Source of the DNA: Vibrio neonatus
GTDB lineage: Bacteria; Pseudomonadota; Gammaproteobacteria; Enterobacterales; Vibrionaceae
Length of the DNA stretch: 64,000 nt
NCBI RefSeq assembly: GCF_024346975.1
Contig: NZ_AP024885.1
Location: forward strand, 682,001-746,000
Direction of reading: 5' to 3'
Shown piece by piece: positions 8,381 through 17,061 of this stretch (position 1 is the stretch's first letter; every line of letters starts with the position of its first letter). Below the pieces are notes generated by a model. That model was not told the DNA's origin. It did not search any database and saw nothing but the letters and a program-made list of their open reading frames with translations. The translations under genes were made by a program, and so were the position numbers.

Positions 8381-8915
8381 AATAAGTTCCCCGTTTCCTT
8401 TTTTATCCGTTGAGGGTTATTGCAAATACTGACGTACTCCCACTGCTCCTCGAGAGTTCTGAGATTATAGGTAAAGAAAAAAAGCGTGAGGGAGCGTCTA
8501 GCTGGCTTTGAGCGTGAAACTTCATTTTTGATTTTAAAAATACTTAAATATCAATCGGTTATGCGTTAATTTCGTAGAGGTTGCTTTGAGTATGAATACA
8601 AGTGTTAAAAAAGGTTGAATAAAGATGAGTCTGATTCACAGTAGTATCTGTGATTAAAAATGAGGTCTGCTACTTGGCAAAAATTTACTCCAATAAAAAC
8701 AGTTTCTTAAAATTAAAATGATGAAACGTTGCATAAAAATTTAAGGTGGTAAGTACTAAATTTAGAGGGGAATATGAGAGCAGACCTCAGCCTTAGATAG
8801 GTATTTCAGCTTTCTAAATGGTCACCTGTAGACTATATTTCTGTATGAATAATCATCAACAAAGGGTAGTGGCATCGCTAATTATTTATAGAAGCCACTA
8901 CAAATAGCACTACAG
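8381..8915. promoter_or_regulatory. Divergent regulatory region between subunit operon and LuxR gene
   Basis: A 535-bp AT-rich gap with no credible gene. It must hold the promoters of the minus-strand subunit operon and the plus-strand regulator. Long A/T tracts (around 8690-8760) would suit H-NS-type silencing and a CsgD/VpsT-type activator, but I could not assign a specific site. Confidence 0.5.
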
Positions 8916-9560
8916 ATGAGCTCTCGAAATGTATTGATTCTTGCGGAGAAGAGTCTCCAAACAAGCCTTTTAGAAAAGCAACTCACAGCTAGCCTTAATC
9001 TCAATGTTTTTACCTATCTTCCGGACGAGGCAATATCAAAAAGCCACAATTTAGTGGCCGATCTGGTTTTGATTGAATATGACTATTTGCACAAAATTAA
9101 GGAAGATCATGTACTGCCCGATTTTGACATGTTGAACTGGCCGCTAATGGTTCACGATGTGCCGCCCGACGAGGTCGATGAAGATATTTTACGTTGGAAG
9201 TTTTTAAAGGGAGTACTTTTAAAAAATGCATTGGTAAAGCATATTCATGAAAGCATTGATTATATCTTTAGTGGCGGTTTGTGGTTGCCCCGTATTTATA
9301 TGGAACGCTTAGTGCGTAGCTATCGCACCACCGATCTTTCCATCGAGCAACAAGATTCAGGGCTGACTTCTAGGGAAAAACAAATACTAGAGTTGCTGGC
9401 GTACGGAATTTCGAATCAACAGATCGCATCTCGCTTATTTTTGTCGGAAAGCACGGTAAAAAGCCATATCTATAAGCTCTATAAAAAACTGAATGTCCAC
9501 TCAAGGCATGATGCAGTGAGATACGCACGTATGAATGACTATTCGTTGACTAAATCTTAG
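8916..9560 (+). CDS. LuxR-family regulator, CsgD/VpsT type
   Basis: A 214-aa DNA-binding regulator. Residues 1-120 form a degenerate receiver-like domain that lacks the usual phospho-acceptor setting. The LuxR helix-turn-helix spans about 149-205 (LTSREKQILELLAYGISNQQIA then LSESTVKSHIYKLYKKL). Residues 123-126 are WLPR, at the position where VpsT-type proteins carry W-[FLM]-[TS]-R, which binds cyclic di-GMP. The Pro in the third place is unusual. The gene is divergent from the subunit operon, as expected for its local activator. Relation to CsgD/VpsT is from architecture; the control of the operon and the response to cyclic di-GMP are inferred. Confidence 0.8.
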   Translation: MSSRNVLILAEKSLQTSLLEKQLTASLNLNVFTYLPDEAISKSHNLVADLVLIEYDYLHKIKEDHVLPDFDMLNWPLMVHDVPPDEVDEDILRWKFLKGVLLKNALVKHIHESIDYIFSGGLWLPRIYMERLVRSYRTTDLSIEQQDSGLTSREKQILELLAYGISNQQIASRLFLSESTVKSHIYKLYKKLNVHSRHDAVRYARMNDYSLTKS

Positions 9561-9773
9561 GGAATGATGAGTAACAAAGGTGGAAATCCTTTGAATTGAT
9601 TTAGGGTAGGGGTGATACGCAGTCGTGAAACGGTTTGTCATATTGATCACATTTTTTACTCAAAGATCGTTTTACGACTACAATTAAATCAATGTTTTAC
9701 GGTTTGATGGATAGCAAGGTCTAATATTAAATCTATCAGATCTTGATTGAGCTTAAATAAGGATATGAAGCTA

Positions 9774-10334
9774 ATGAATAAACGTTTTCTCACCATTCCA
9801 TTGATCTTGGCGTTTTCCTCGACAGCATTTGCTGCTGAGTCAGACAAGATTACTTTTTCTCATTTTTATGGCGGTATTAAGTTAGGTACAGCAAATTATG
9901 GGGATTTAGGTGCGGCTGTTACTGATGTGACTGGTGTTGATGATTCGCCTTTTTCTTGGGGGGCATATTTTGGTATACAAGCATTACCTTGGTTGGCGTT
10001 TGAGTTGGGTTATCACGATTTAGGGGAGGCTGATTTAAAAGATGTTTCTGGTAGTTATGATGCTAAAACCTTAGATTTAACCGCCAAAGCGTCGTATGAA
10101 TTTGCCGAGAAATTTTCCGTTTTCGGTAAGGTTGGTTTTCAAGCTTACGAATGGAATGCCAATGGTGAGAATGTTTATGAAGATGATCAAGGCTGGACAC
10201 CTCACTTAGGCGCAGGAGTTGAGTATCAATTCCATAAAAACTGGTCTGGCGCAATAGAGTACACTTGGTACAACGATATTGGCGGTCCTGATATTAATTA
10301 CTATGGCGTTTCAGCTACTTATCATTGGTTTTAA
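9774..10334 (+). CDS. Small outer-membrane beta-barrel protein (OmpA-like barrel)
   Basis: A 186-aa barrel protein with a signal peptide ending STAFA-AES. Its eight-stranded pattern resembles the OMP_b-brl/OmpA-TM family: FYGGIKLGTANYGD, WGAYFGIQALPWLAFELGYHDLG, FGKVGFQAYEW, then a last strand ending ATYHWF with the C-terminal Phe needed for BAM recognition. No OmpA peptidoglycan-binding domain is present. An AAGGAT lies 11 bp before the ATG at 9774; an in-frame ATG at 9765 is the alternative. It is monocistronic with a terminator at 10396. The function is unknown; such barrels are often stress-response or adhesion proteins. Confidence 0.8.
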   Translation: MNKRFLTIPLILAFSSTAFAAESDKITFSHFYGGIKLGTANYGDLGAAVTDVTGVDDSPFSWGAYFGIQALPWLAFELGYHDLGEADLKDVSGSYDAKTLDLTAKASYEFAEKFSVFGKVGFQAYEWNANGENVYEDDQGWTPHLGAGVEYQFHKNWSGAIEYTWYNDIGGPDINYYGVSATYHWF

Positions 10335-10395
10335 CTAGTTATTTCCATGCTGAATTGACACTTTAGCAGCGCAAAAAATAGGACAATTTTTATTT

Positions 10396-10435
10396 GCACG
10401 CATTGGCTACTGTCGCCGATGCGTGCTTTATTTTG
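10396..10435 (+). terminator. Terminator after the small barrel gene
   Basis: GCACGCAT (10396-10403) pairs with ATGCGTGC (10419-10426), followed by a T-rich tract. Confidence 0.75.
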
Positions 10436-10440
10436 TCTGT

Positions 10441-10471
10441 TTTTCTTTGATAAGGCACTTATCAAAGAAAA
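10441..10471. repeat. Perfect 14-bp inverted repeat with 3-nt loop
   Basis: Arms 10441-10454 and 10458-10471 are perfectly complementary with GCA between them. It lies just after the previous terminator. T residues lie before it and A residues after it, so it could act as a terminator for leftward transcription. Confidence 0.8.
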
Positions 10472-11034
10472 AAGGCTTCAACGCTTTGTTTTATAAGTAT
10501 TTGCTAGCAGTTGAGTAGTGTGGTTATTTTTTGTTGTAAATTTAGTCTAATTACTCCATTCGACTTTTAATACCCGCTTTTATAAAAAGGTTATTAAAGT
10601 CAGTGAGTTAATGGTTATCTTGGTTTTTAATTTACCCGAGATCTTCAACTGGAAATTTATTCTATATTTTATAGTAAGTTACAATGGTCACATTCATTTG
10701 AATCGGTTGGTCACTTATCTAAATCAGCAACTGTGATCTTATCGATGTTTCTTGTTGATATCGATAAAAATCGCTTTTAACGTTTTTAACGTAGCCGTGT
10801 TGTTAATCACATTTTTGATATAAAAAAGTTGCATATAGTTCGCAAAAAAAAACATCTAAACACATTTCTTTTTAAGTTTAACCTTTAAAAACAATGGCTT
10901 ATAAAAATGATTTTGATGAAATTTATGGTTTTTTGCCTTAATTACTAAATTTGCAATGCAAATTAACTCCCTTTAGATTGTAAAGAGTCCAATTTAAATC
11001 AACTTAAAAATTAAAATATAACAAGGGATTTACA
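10472..11034. other. AT-rich upstream region of chitobiase, no gene
   Basis: About 560 bp with no credible open frame. It contains an inverted repeat TTATCGAT (10739-10746) / ATCGATAA (10760-10767). Its length suggests a complex promoter for chb, consistent with chitin-induced, catabolite-sensitive control in Vibrio; I could not assign a clear CRP site. Confidence 0.5.
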
Positions 11035-13686
11035 ATGCTGAAAAAGAGTCTTATTGCTACCTCTGTAATAACCGTGCTCGCTGGGTGTGTATCTATGAAG
11101 GATTCTCCTCAGGATACCGTTGATAAACTAGCGAATAATCTTGATATCAAATACGAAGTATTGACTAACCATGGAGCAAACGATGGTCTGAAGTGTCAAG
11201 ACCTAGGTGCTGAATGGGCATCATGTAACCAAGTTAAGATGACGCTGACCAATGATGGTGAAGCAGTGGATTCAAAAGACTGGGCTATTTACTTCCATAG
11301 CATTCGTTTGATTCTAGATGTCGATAGCGATCAATTTAAGATCACTCGTATTACCGGTGACCTACATAAACTAGAGCCAACTGATAAATTTGCTGGATTT
11401 AAAGCCGGTGAGAGTGTGGATGTTGTCTTTACTGGCGAATACTGGCAGTTATTTGAAACTGACTTCTTCCCAGGCGCATTTGTTGCAGCTGACGATGCAA
11501 CGCCAAAACAGTTAGTGTCTCTAAGCAACGTAGACATGACTGACTTTGTTAGTGGTCTTGAAGGCGACAACCTGAAACGTACTCCTGGCGATAACAATGT
11601 CTTTGCTACTGCAGCAACACGTTTTGATAAAAACAGCGACGTGAAGAAAGAAGATGTTTCAGCGGCTATCATTCCTGCACCTGCATACACTAAAGTAAAA
11701 GAAGGTACTTTAGATATCGCTGGTGGTTTGAAGCTAGATACAGCAGCATTCTCTGCTGATCAGGTACAAGCATTACAAACTCGCGCTGACCTATTAGGTG
11801 TGAACTTACAAGGTAAAACTCCACTTAAAGTGGCTATCGCGCCAGCTGAATTTAAAGGCGAATTCGCTAAAACAGGTGCATACACTTTAGATATCGCTAA
11901 AGATCATGTTGAAATTAAAGCATTCGATGAAGCAGGTGCTTTCTACGCAATGCAATCTATCTTTGCTTTAGTGAACCTTGATGCACCAACGCAGCTACCT
12001 CTACTTGATATCAAAGATGCTCCACGCTTTGATTACCGTGGTGTGATGGTTGATGTTGCACGTAACTTCCACTCTAAAGACGCTATTTTGGCAACGCTTG
12101 ATCAACTTGCAGCGTACAAAATGAATAAACTTCACCTTCACTTGTCTGATGATGAAGGCTGGCGTTTAGAAATTCCTGGTCTACCAGAACTAACGGATAT
12201 CGGTTCTAAGCGTTGTTTCGATCTAGAAGAGAAAACGTGTCTGTTGCCACAGCTAGCATCTGGTTCTACGACAGACAACTTTGGCTCAGGACACTTTAGC
12301 CGTGCAGACTACCTAGATATCTTGAAGTATGCGAAAGCGCGTAACATCGAAGTTATCCCAGAAATCGACATGCCAGCACACGCACGAGCAGCTGTTGTTT
12401 CTATGGAAGCACGTTACGACCGTCTAATGGCGGAAGGTAAAGAAGAAGCCGCTAACGAATATCGCCTAATGGACCCGCAAGATACGTCTAACGTTACTAC
12501 GGTTCAGTTCTACGATAAGAGAAGTTTCATTAACCCATGTTTAGATTCTTCATCTCGCTTTGTAGACAAAGTGATTACTGAAGTTGCTGCTATGCACAAA
12601 GAAGCTGGCATGCCACTAACAACTTGGCACTTTGGTGGTGATGAAGCTAAAAACATCAAGCTAGGCGCTGGATTCCAAGACATTACTGCAGAAGAAAAAG
12701 TGGGCTGGAAAGGTAATATTGACCTAACAGTACAAGACAAGCCATTTGCTAAGTCTCCACAGTGTCAGGCGCTAATTAACAGCGGCGCGGTTAATGACTT
12801 CGAACATATCCCAAGTCACTTTGCGGAAGAAGTATCAAAACTGGTTGCTAAGCACGGTATTCCAAACTTCCAAGCTTGGGAAGATGGCTTGAAATACAGT
12901 GAAGGTCCAGAGTCATTCGCGACTGAAAATACTCGCGTAAACTTCTGGGAAACACTGTACTGGGGCGGCGCAACTAACGTTTATCAGTGGGCAGACAAAG
13001 GCTATCAAGTAATCGCTTCTAACCCTGATTACGTGTACATGGACTTCCCATACGAAGTTGATGCAAAAGAGCGTGGTTACTACTGGGCGACACGTGCAAC
13101 TGATACTCGCAAGATGTTCACATTTGCACCTGAAAACATGCCACAAAATGCTGAAACTTCAGTAGACCGTGATGGTAATGGCTTTGCTGCGAAGGGCGAA
13201 GTTGAAGCGAAACCTTTCTTTGGTTTATCAGCGCAACTTTGGTCTGAAACAGTTCGTACCGATGAGCAATATGAATACATGGTATTCCCTCGCGTACTGG
13301 CAGCTGCAGAGCGTGCATGGCATGCCGCTAGCTGGGAAAATGAGTACAAAGCAGGCGTTGAATATTCACAAGAAACTAACCTTGTAAATAAAGATGCATT
13401 GCTAACTGATTGGACTCGTTTTGCTAACGTTATGGGACAACGTGAATTAGCTAAGCTTGAAAAAGCAGGCATCGATTACCGTTTACCTGTACCGGGTGCT
13501 GCGATTGTTGATGGCAAACTGGCTATGAACATTCAATTCCCTGGCGTTGCACTACAGTACTCAACCGATGGTGAGAACTGGGTAACATACCAAGATGATC
13601 AACGTCCTGCTGTTTCTGGAGACGTTTGGATTAAGAGTATTTCAGCAAGTGGAGATAAAGAAAGTCGAGTTACACTAGTGAAGTAA
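11035..13686 (+). CDS. chb: Chitobiase (GH20 beta-N-acetylhexosaminidase) lipoprotein
   Basis: Hydrolyses chitobiose and short chitin oligomers to GlcNAc at the cell surface or in the periplasm. The 883-aa length equals that of V. harveyi chitobiase. The lipoprotein signal ends VLAGC with Cys17. Domains in order: CHB_HEX carbohydrate-binding domain (about 30-200), GH20b (about 215-330), GH20 TIM barrel (about 330-770) and a C-terminal immunoglobulin-like domain. The catalytic Asp536-Glu537 pair is in HFGGDEAKN; DYRGVMVDVARNFH and LHLHLSDDEGWRLEIPGL line the active site. It is monocistronic, with a terminator at 13718. No other chitin gene is adjacent. Confidence 0.96.
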   Translation: MLKKSLIATSVITVLAGCVSMKDSPQDTVDKLANNLDIKYEVLTNHGANDGLKCQDLGAEWASCNQVKMTLTNDGEAVDSKDWAIYFHSIRLILDVDSDQFKITRITGDLHKLEPTDKFAGFKAGESVDVVFTGEYWQLFETDFFPGAFVAADDATPKQLVSLSNVDMTDFVSGLEGDNLKRTPGDNNVFATAATRFDKNSDVKKEDVSAAIIPAPAYTKVKEGTLDIAGGLKLDTAAFSADQVQALQTRADLLGVNLQGKTPLKVAIAPAEFKGEFAKTGAYTLDIAKDHVEIKAFDEAGAFYAMQSIFALVNLDAPTQLPLLDIKDAPRFDYRGVMVDVARNFHSKDAILATLDQLAAYKMNKLHLHLSDDEGWRLEIPGLPELTDIGSKRCFDLEEKTCLLPQLASGSTTDNFGSGHFSRADYLDILKYAKARNIEVIPEIDMPAHARAAVVSMEARYDRLMAEGKEEAANEYRLMDPQDTSNVTTVQFYDKRSFINPCLDSSSRFVDKVITEVAAMHKEAGMPLTTWHFGGDEAKNIKLGAGFQDITAEEKVGWKGNIDLTVQDKPFAKSPQCQALINSGAVNDFEHIPSHFAEEVSKLVAKHGIPNFQAWEDGLKYSEGPESFATENTRVNFWETLYWGGATNVYQWADKGYQVIASNPDYVYMDFPYEVDAKERGYYWATRATDTRKMFTFAPENMPQNAETSVDRDGNGFAAKGEVEAKPFFGLSAQLWSETVRTDEQYEYMVFPRVLAAAERAWHAASWENEYKAGVEYSQETNLVNKDALLTDWTRFANVMGQRELAKLEKAGIDYRLPVPGAAIVDGKLAMNIQFPGVALQYSTDGENWVTYQDDQRPAVSGDVWIKSISASGDKESRVTLVK

Positions 13687-13717
13687 TAGAAATGTAGGGT
13701 GTTTACTTCCTTTTTTT

Positions 13718-13745
13718 GGCCAGCACAAGTTGCTGGCCTTTTTTG
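13718..13745 (+). terminator. Terminator of chitobiase gene
   Basis: GGCCAGCA (13718-13725) pairs with TGCTGGCC (13731-13738), followed by TTTTTTGTGTTT. Confidence 0.9.
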
Positions 13746-13784
13746 TGTTTGTCGTTTGGGAATATATAGAGAAGTACTTTTTAA

Positions 13785-14897
13785 TACCAATCTGGAAAAT
13801 TAACTGGTCAGATCAATCCAGTCCCTTGTGCACATTTGAGCGACCCTACTAATGCTTTTCAGAAACTGATTCCATGCTGAACATACCTTTCCCACTATAT
13901 CGTTGTAGTCAGTGAAGCTTTGGTTAGAAAGATAATGTTGTCGGAGCCAACTCCAAACTTGTTCTATAGGGTTTAGCTCTGGTGAATAGGGCGGGAGTTT
14001 GATAATACTGACATTACTAAATCTCTCTGCAATATCATTGGTGTGCCATCCAGCACCATCCATAATAACCACTGCGTGACGACCTTTCTCGGTTGCTTCA
14101 GATATCTGCTTAAGGTGTTCGATCATGATGTCCTTGTTTACCCAAGGAACAACCATGGCTTCTCCAATACCTTTCGAAGGACAGACTGAGCCAAACAAAT
14201 ACGCATACTCAAACTGTTGTTGTTTTACCGCTCTCGGTCTTGAACCACGCTCAGCCCAAAGTCGAGTTGTGCTATTTTGCTGACCAAATCTGGCCTCGTC
14301 TTGAAACCATACATCAACGCTTTCAAGGCCTATATGGCCTGGGATCTTGAGGATCGTTTCAATTTTGAATTTTTTTAAAATCGTCTTGGGTTTGTTGGGA
14401 TTGATGAGGATGCTTAGATCGTGAAGTTATCCAAGAGAAGCCCATATGGTTGAGCAAATAATAAATGGAATCGGGGTGATAGTGTTTATCAAACTCTTGC
14501 ACTATATAAGCATGAATATCAGCACCGGTTAACCTTCCTCCAGATGAATCCGCAGCTCGACTCTTAATAAACTGGCTCAACTGTTCACGCTGCTCAACGT
14601 TAAGAAATGCAGGGCGACCTGTCCTTGGTTTTTCTTGTAGCCCTTCAAGGCCTTCCTCTAGGAATGTTTGAACCCACTTATTTACACTAGTCCTACTAAC
14701 TTTAAGGAACTTAGCTATTTGGGTACGAGAATGACCATCCTTAAAATGAGCCAGTGCGAGTAATCGCATTTTCATTTGTATAGATTTTTGTTTGCTAGCA
14801 AGCTTTTTAAAATCAATGTCATTTAGGCTGTCCATTGCATCCATTCTCTTGTAAAAGTAGCAAGTCTAATTAGATCATATTTTTACTTAGAATGGTA
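13785..14897 (-). mobile_element. IS630-family insertion sequence (about 1.11 kb)
   Basis: The ends form an imperfect inverted repeat: TACCAATCT at 13785 and AGAATGGTA ending at 14897, with TA at each tip as expected for TA-targeting Tc1/mariner-IS630 elements. It carries one transposase gene split by a frameshift. The element lies between the chb terminator and the accessory region. Its terminal 27 bp share sequence and spacing with the two MITEs in this window. Confidence 0.85.
13800..14844 (-). pseudogene. IS630 transposase, frameshifted at an A7 run
   Basis: The upstream half (14359-14844, 161 codons) holds the helix-turn-helix domains (HSRTQIAKFLKVSRTSVNKW and the RTGRPAFL linker) and ends at a TGA. 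The downstream half (to 13800) holds the DDE domain, with VWFQDEARFG, VIMDGAGWHTND and PPYSPELNPIEQVW, so all three catalytic acids remain. The frames part at seven A residues (minus strand, 14370-14376); with six A the two halves would join as DFKKFKIETILK. This is either a disabling one-base insertion or a slippage site: transcriptional slippage at A runs is known in some IS630 elements, so activity cannot be excluded. Confidence 0.85.
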
Positions 14898-15039
14898 TAA
14901 GTTGGATGTGTTCCTGACTGAATTCGTCTTTGTAAACCTGTTATGAGCGTTTAATCACGGCAAGTGATGTGTTTGCCTTAAATACATTAATACAGGGTGT
15001 CAGCACGAGTTTTACGGCTGTTTTTTTTGCTCTTTTTCT

Positions 15040-15268
15040 TGCTCTTTCCCTTTTAATAACAACTATCTATGCGTATGCAGCAAGTTAGTAATGCGTAGCT
15101 GAATAAGTGCAATGGTGGTGCTTGTATGGAGCATGGGCACAGTTCATGTTGCTATGACAATATAGATTTAAAAGAAGGGGGATCGCCAAGCCATTGCGCT
15201 TTCCTGTTGCTTTAATCTTACAAACGCACTTAAACGCCTTAATGCAGGCTCATTCAGGCGTTTTTTTG
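15040..15268 (+). ncRNA. Possible small RNA ending at a strong terminator
   Basis: The stretch between the IS and the attC site has no credible protein gene on the plus strand, yet ends in a strong terminator: AAACGCCT (15232-15239) with AGGCGTTT (15256-15263), inner AATG/CATT pairing, and seven T. A terminator with no gene before it suggests an untranslated RNA. A tiny 17-codon frame at about 15112 is the only coding option. I do not recognise an RNA family, and the 5' end is a guess. Confidence 0.3.
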
Positions 15269-15385
15269 TTACAGGTATTTGTTCTATGGTGCATTCTTCG
15301 GTGCAAAGATCCGACGCATTATTGGACAGAAGTTTGTCAGTTATAGTACTAAATTAGGATATAACGAATTAGCTGATGTATGGAA

Positions 15386-15508
15386 AAGTAACGCCTTACT
15401 AAGTTGCAGCTAACCACCACCGTACTCAAGCAAAGCCATCGTAATCACCGAACTAAACCAAACCAAAAATGCCGAACGTTAGCTGTCGACTTGAGTAATT
15501 TGTTATGT
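15386..15508 (-). other. Integron attC recombination site
   Basis: A 123-bp imperfect palindrome at the 3' end of the PIN-like gene. Outer core-like ends are GTTATGT (15502-15508) and AAGTAAC (15386-15392). Inner arms are CTTGAGTAA (15490-15498) against TTACTAAG (15396-15403), with one unpaired extra base as in real attC sites, and then GTTAGCTG (15478-15485) against CAGCTAAC (15407-15414). On the minus strand the start ATAACAAATTACTCAAG resembles Vibrio cholerae repeats. The stop codon of the gene lies inside the outer core, as in gene cassettes. No integrase gene is in the window. Confidence 0.75.
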
Positions 15509-16348
15509 GTTACTTTTCGGTTTCTGCCGTTTGGAGTTAGACCAATTGAGCTCTGAATTTACTGGGCAATCAGCCTGATGGTACGAGTAGAGCCAAGGGG
15601 AAATGGAAGGCAAATTTAGCTCCAAGCCTAGCTGTTCTGGTGTTAATACTTTAGTAGTTAGAGACTTAACTTTCGGATTATTCTTCTGAGCTTCTACATT
15701 TTTAACAAGTTTAAAGTCCATAGTTAAGAAACAATAACAACCATTTCTTTCTGCGGTGACAATATGCCAAATATCTTGTGAATTTTTCTTTCCTAGGACA
15801 CGAATAAGATCACGATAAAGAGGGTCAGATTTTGATGCTAACCTCTTTTTCCTTTGCTCTTCTAGGCTCCTTGAATGTGTGCTAATAGCAAAAGTATAAT
15901 CAGGATCATGGATAATACGCATGTCTACTCCCTTAAACAGCGAATAATCAAACATTCCGTAACCTTGGAACCTACCCATTAGCTGCGTCCACTGTTCATC
16001 TTTTAGCTCATCAGAAAGACACAGTTCAAGTACCCCTCTTTTTGCCAAATCGATAATACTTGGTAAGAATTTAATTGAAGCGTACTCCCTCCCTTTAAAA
16101 CCCCTTTTATGGACAGGAATCCTAGAAAGGTGACCTGTTTCTATCTCGGTATTTCCCCACTTTTTTACTCCATTAGATATCCATGCAGTTTCGTGTGTTA
16201 CTCCATGAAACAAAACTGTGTTATCCACTAAAAGAGAAGTTACTTCTCGTTGGCGTATGTTTTGCTCTATACATCGATTTTTTGCCTCGATGTACTTATC
16301 TATGAATTTAGGCAATAGTTGATACTGAAGTTTTTTCTTTAAGTTCAA
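15503..16348 (-). CDS. PIN-like domain protein in a gene cassette
   Basis: Probable cytoplasmic nuclease-like protein, 281 aa from a TTG at 16348 that is preceded by GAGGGAAG; the frame is open to a GTG at 16378. Acidic and His residues follow the PIN pattern: an early Asp in SLLVDNTVLFHG, and a late block SQDIWHIVTAERNGCYCFLTMDFKLVK, which matches the D-x2-H, A-E and LT-x-D signature. The middle is not recognised. It is the only gene of its cassette, with attC at its 3' end. Orphan PIN-domain nucleases in cassettes often act as toxins or in defence; no antitoxin gene is adjacent. Function inferred from motif only. Confidence 0.6.
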   Translation of the reverse strand: MNLKKKLQYQLLPKFIDKYIEAKNRCIEQNIRQREVTSLLVDNTVLFHGVTHETAWISNGVKKWGNTEIETGHLSRIPVHKRGFKGREYASIKFLPSIIDLAKRGVLELCLSDELKDEQWTQLMGRFQGYGMFDYSLFKGVDMRIIHDPDYTFAISTHSRSLEEQRKKRLASKSDPLYRDLIRVLGKKNSQDIWHIVTAERNGCYCFLTMDFKLVKNVEAQKNNPKVKSLTTKVLTPEQLGLELNLPSISPWLYSYHQADCPVNSELNWSNSKRQKPKSNT

Positions 16349-16408
16349 TATACTTCCCTCAAAACTTAGTCTGAACACATAACATTCTTAATAACAGGCC
16401 CGCTTGTT

Positions 16409-16445
16409 TTTATGCTAGCCTAAATTTCATTCAGGCTAGCATAAA
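16409..16445. repeat. Perfect 13-bp inverted repeat
   Basis: TTTATGCTAGCCT (16409-16421) and its exact complement (16433-16445) with an 11-nt loop. It lies 30 bp upstream of the cassette start and has no T run on the exit side, so it is probably not a simple terminator. Confidence 0.7.
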
Positions 16446-16493
16446 CCATTGAAATACAATGTATATGCATCACGTTTTGCACTTTGTCTATAC

Positions 16494-16537
16494 ATAAAAA
16501 CGAGCGTGCGTGTTATTTCTTTTTAACAATGCTCGTT
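16494..16537 (-). terminator. Terminator-like hairpin, minus strand
   Basis: AACGAGC (16499-16505) pairs with GCTCGTT (16531-16537) and runs into a T tract on the minus strand. The stretch 16538-16975 holds no gene I can support, so what it terminates is unclear. Confidence 0.5.
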
Positions 16538-16975
16538 ATCTTAGATGATAAAAACGATAACCCCCCCTAATTAACAATGTCTTATGAAAGTACTTACCGA
16601 CAAAACGAGACTAAGCGCTCGACAAAACAAGCCATTTTCATACATTGTAGTCAGATAAACCCAATAAACGGTACAAATAGTCAGGTCATAAGGTTGGCAT
16701 AGCTATTCCTACACATTAGAAAAACTTACTTCAATTGGTCATTGTAAAATGTGTAGAGCAAATAACCTAAACGCTTTTGGGGCATAAATGAGTTTACCAA
16801 CACTCTCTGATTACAAATAAAAAGTACAAACTTCAAACCTAAGATGCATAAAAAATAAGCTCAATGTCCCCGTTCAGTATTAGCACCACCAAAGAACAAT
16901 GCCTTGCAGTAGCGTTACTTAGTTATTTCTGTAATAACGATACAAAGAGTAGCTATACCATGAGCTATAGAGGGG

Positions 16976-17010
16976 AAAACAGTGCCAAATCCAATGTGGA
17001 AATGGCACTG
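16976..17010 (-). terminator. Terminator of the lipoprotein gene
   Basis: CAGTGCCA (16980-16987) with TGGCACTG (17003-17010), followed on the minus strand by TTTT; 51 bp after the stop codon. Confidence 0.75.
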
Positions 17011-17061
17011 TCGTAATGCGCGTAGTTTGGGGGCGTGCAGTTATTTTTTACTTAGAGATGA

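Noticed and set aside
13080..13472. 130-codon open frame on the minus strand inside chitobiase
   Set aside because: It is an antisense shadow of a highly biased, certain gene; no ribosome site or protein-like motif.
15121..15230. RyhB or Spot 42 identity for the possible small RNA
   Set aside because: I looked for the conserved cores of both and did not find them; the call stays unnamed.
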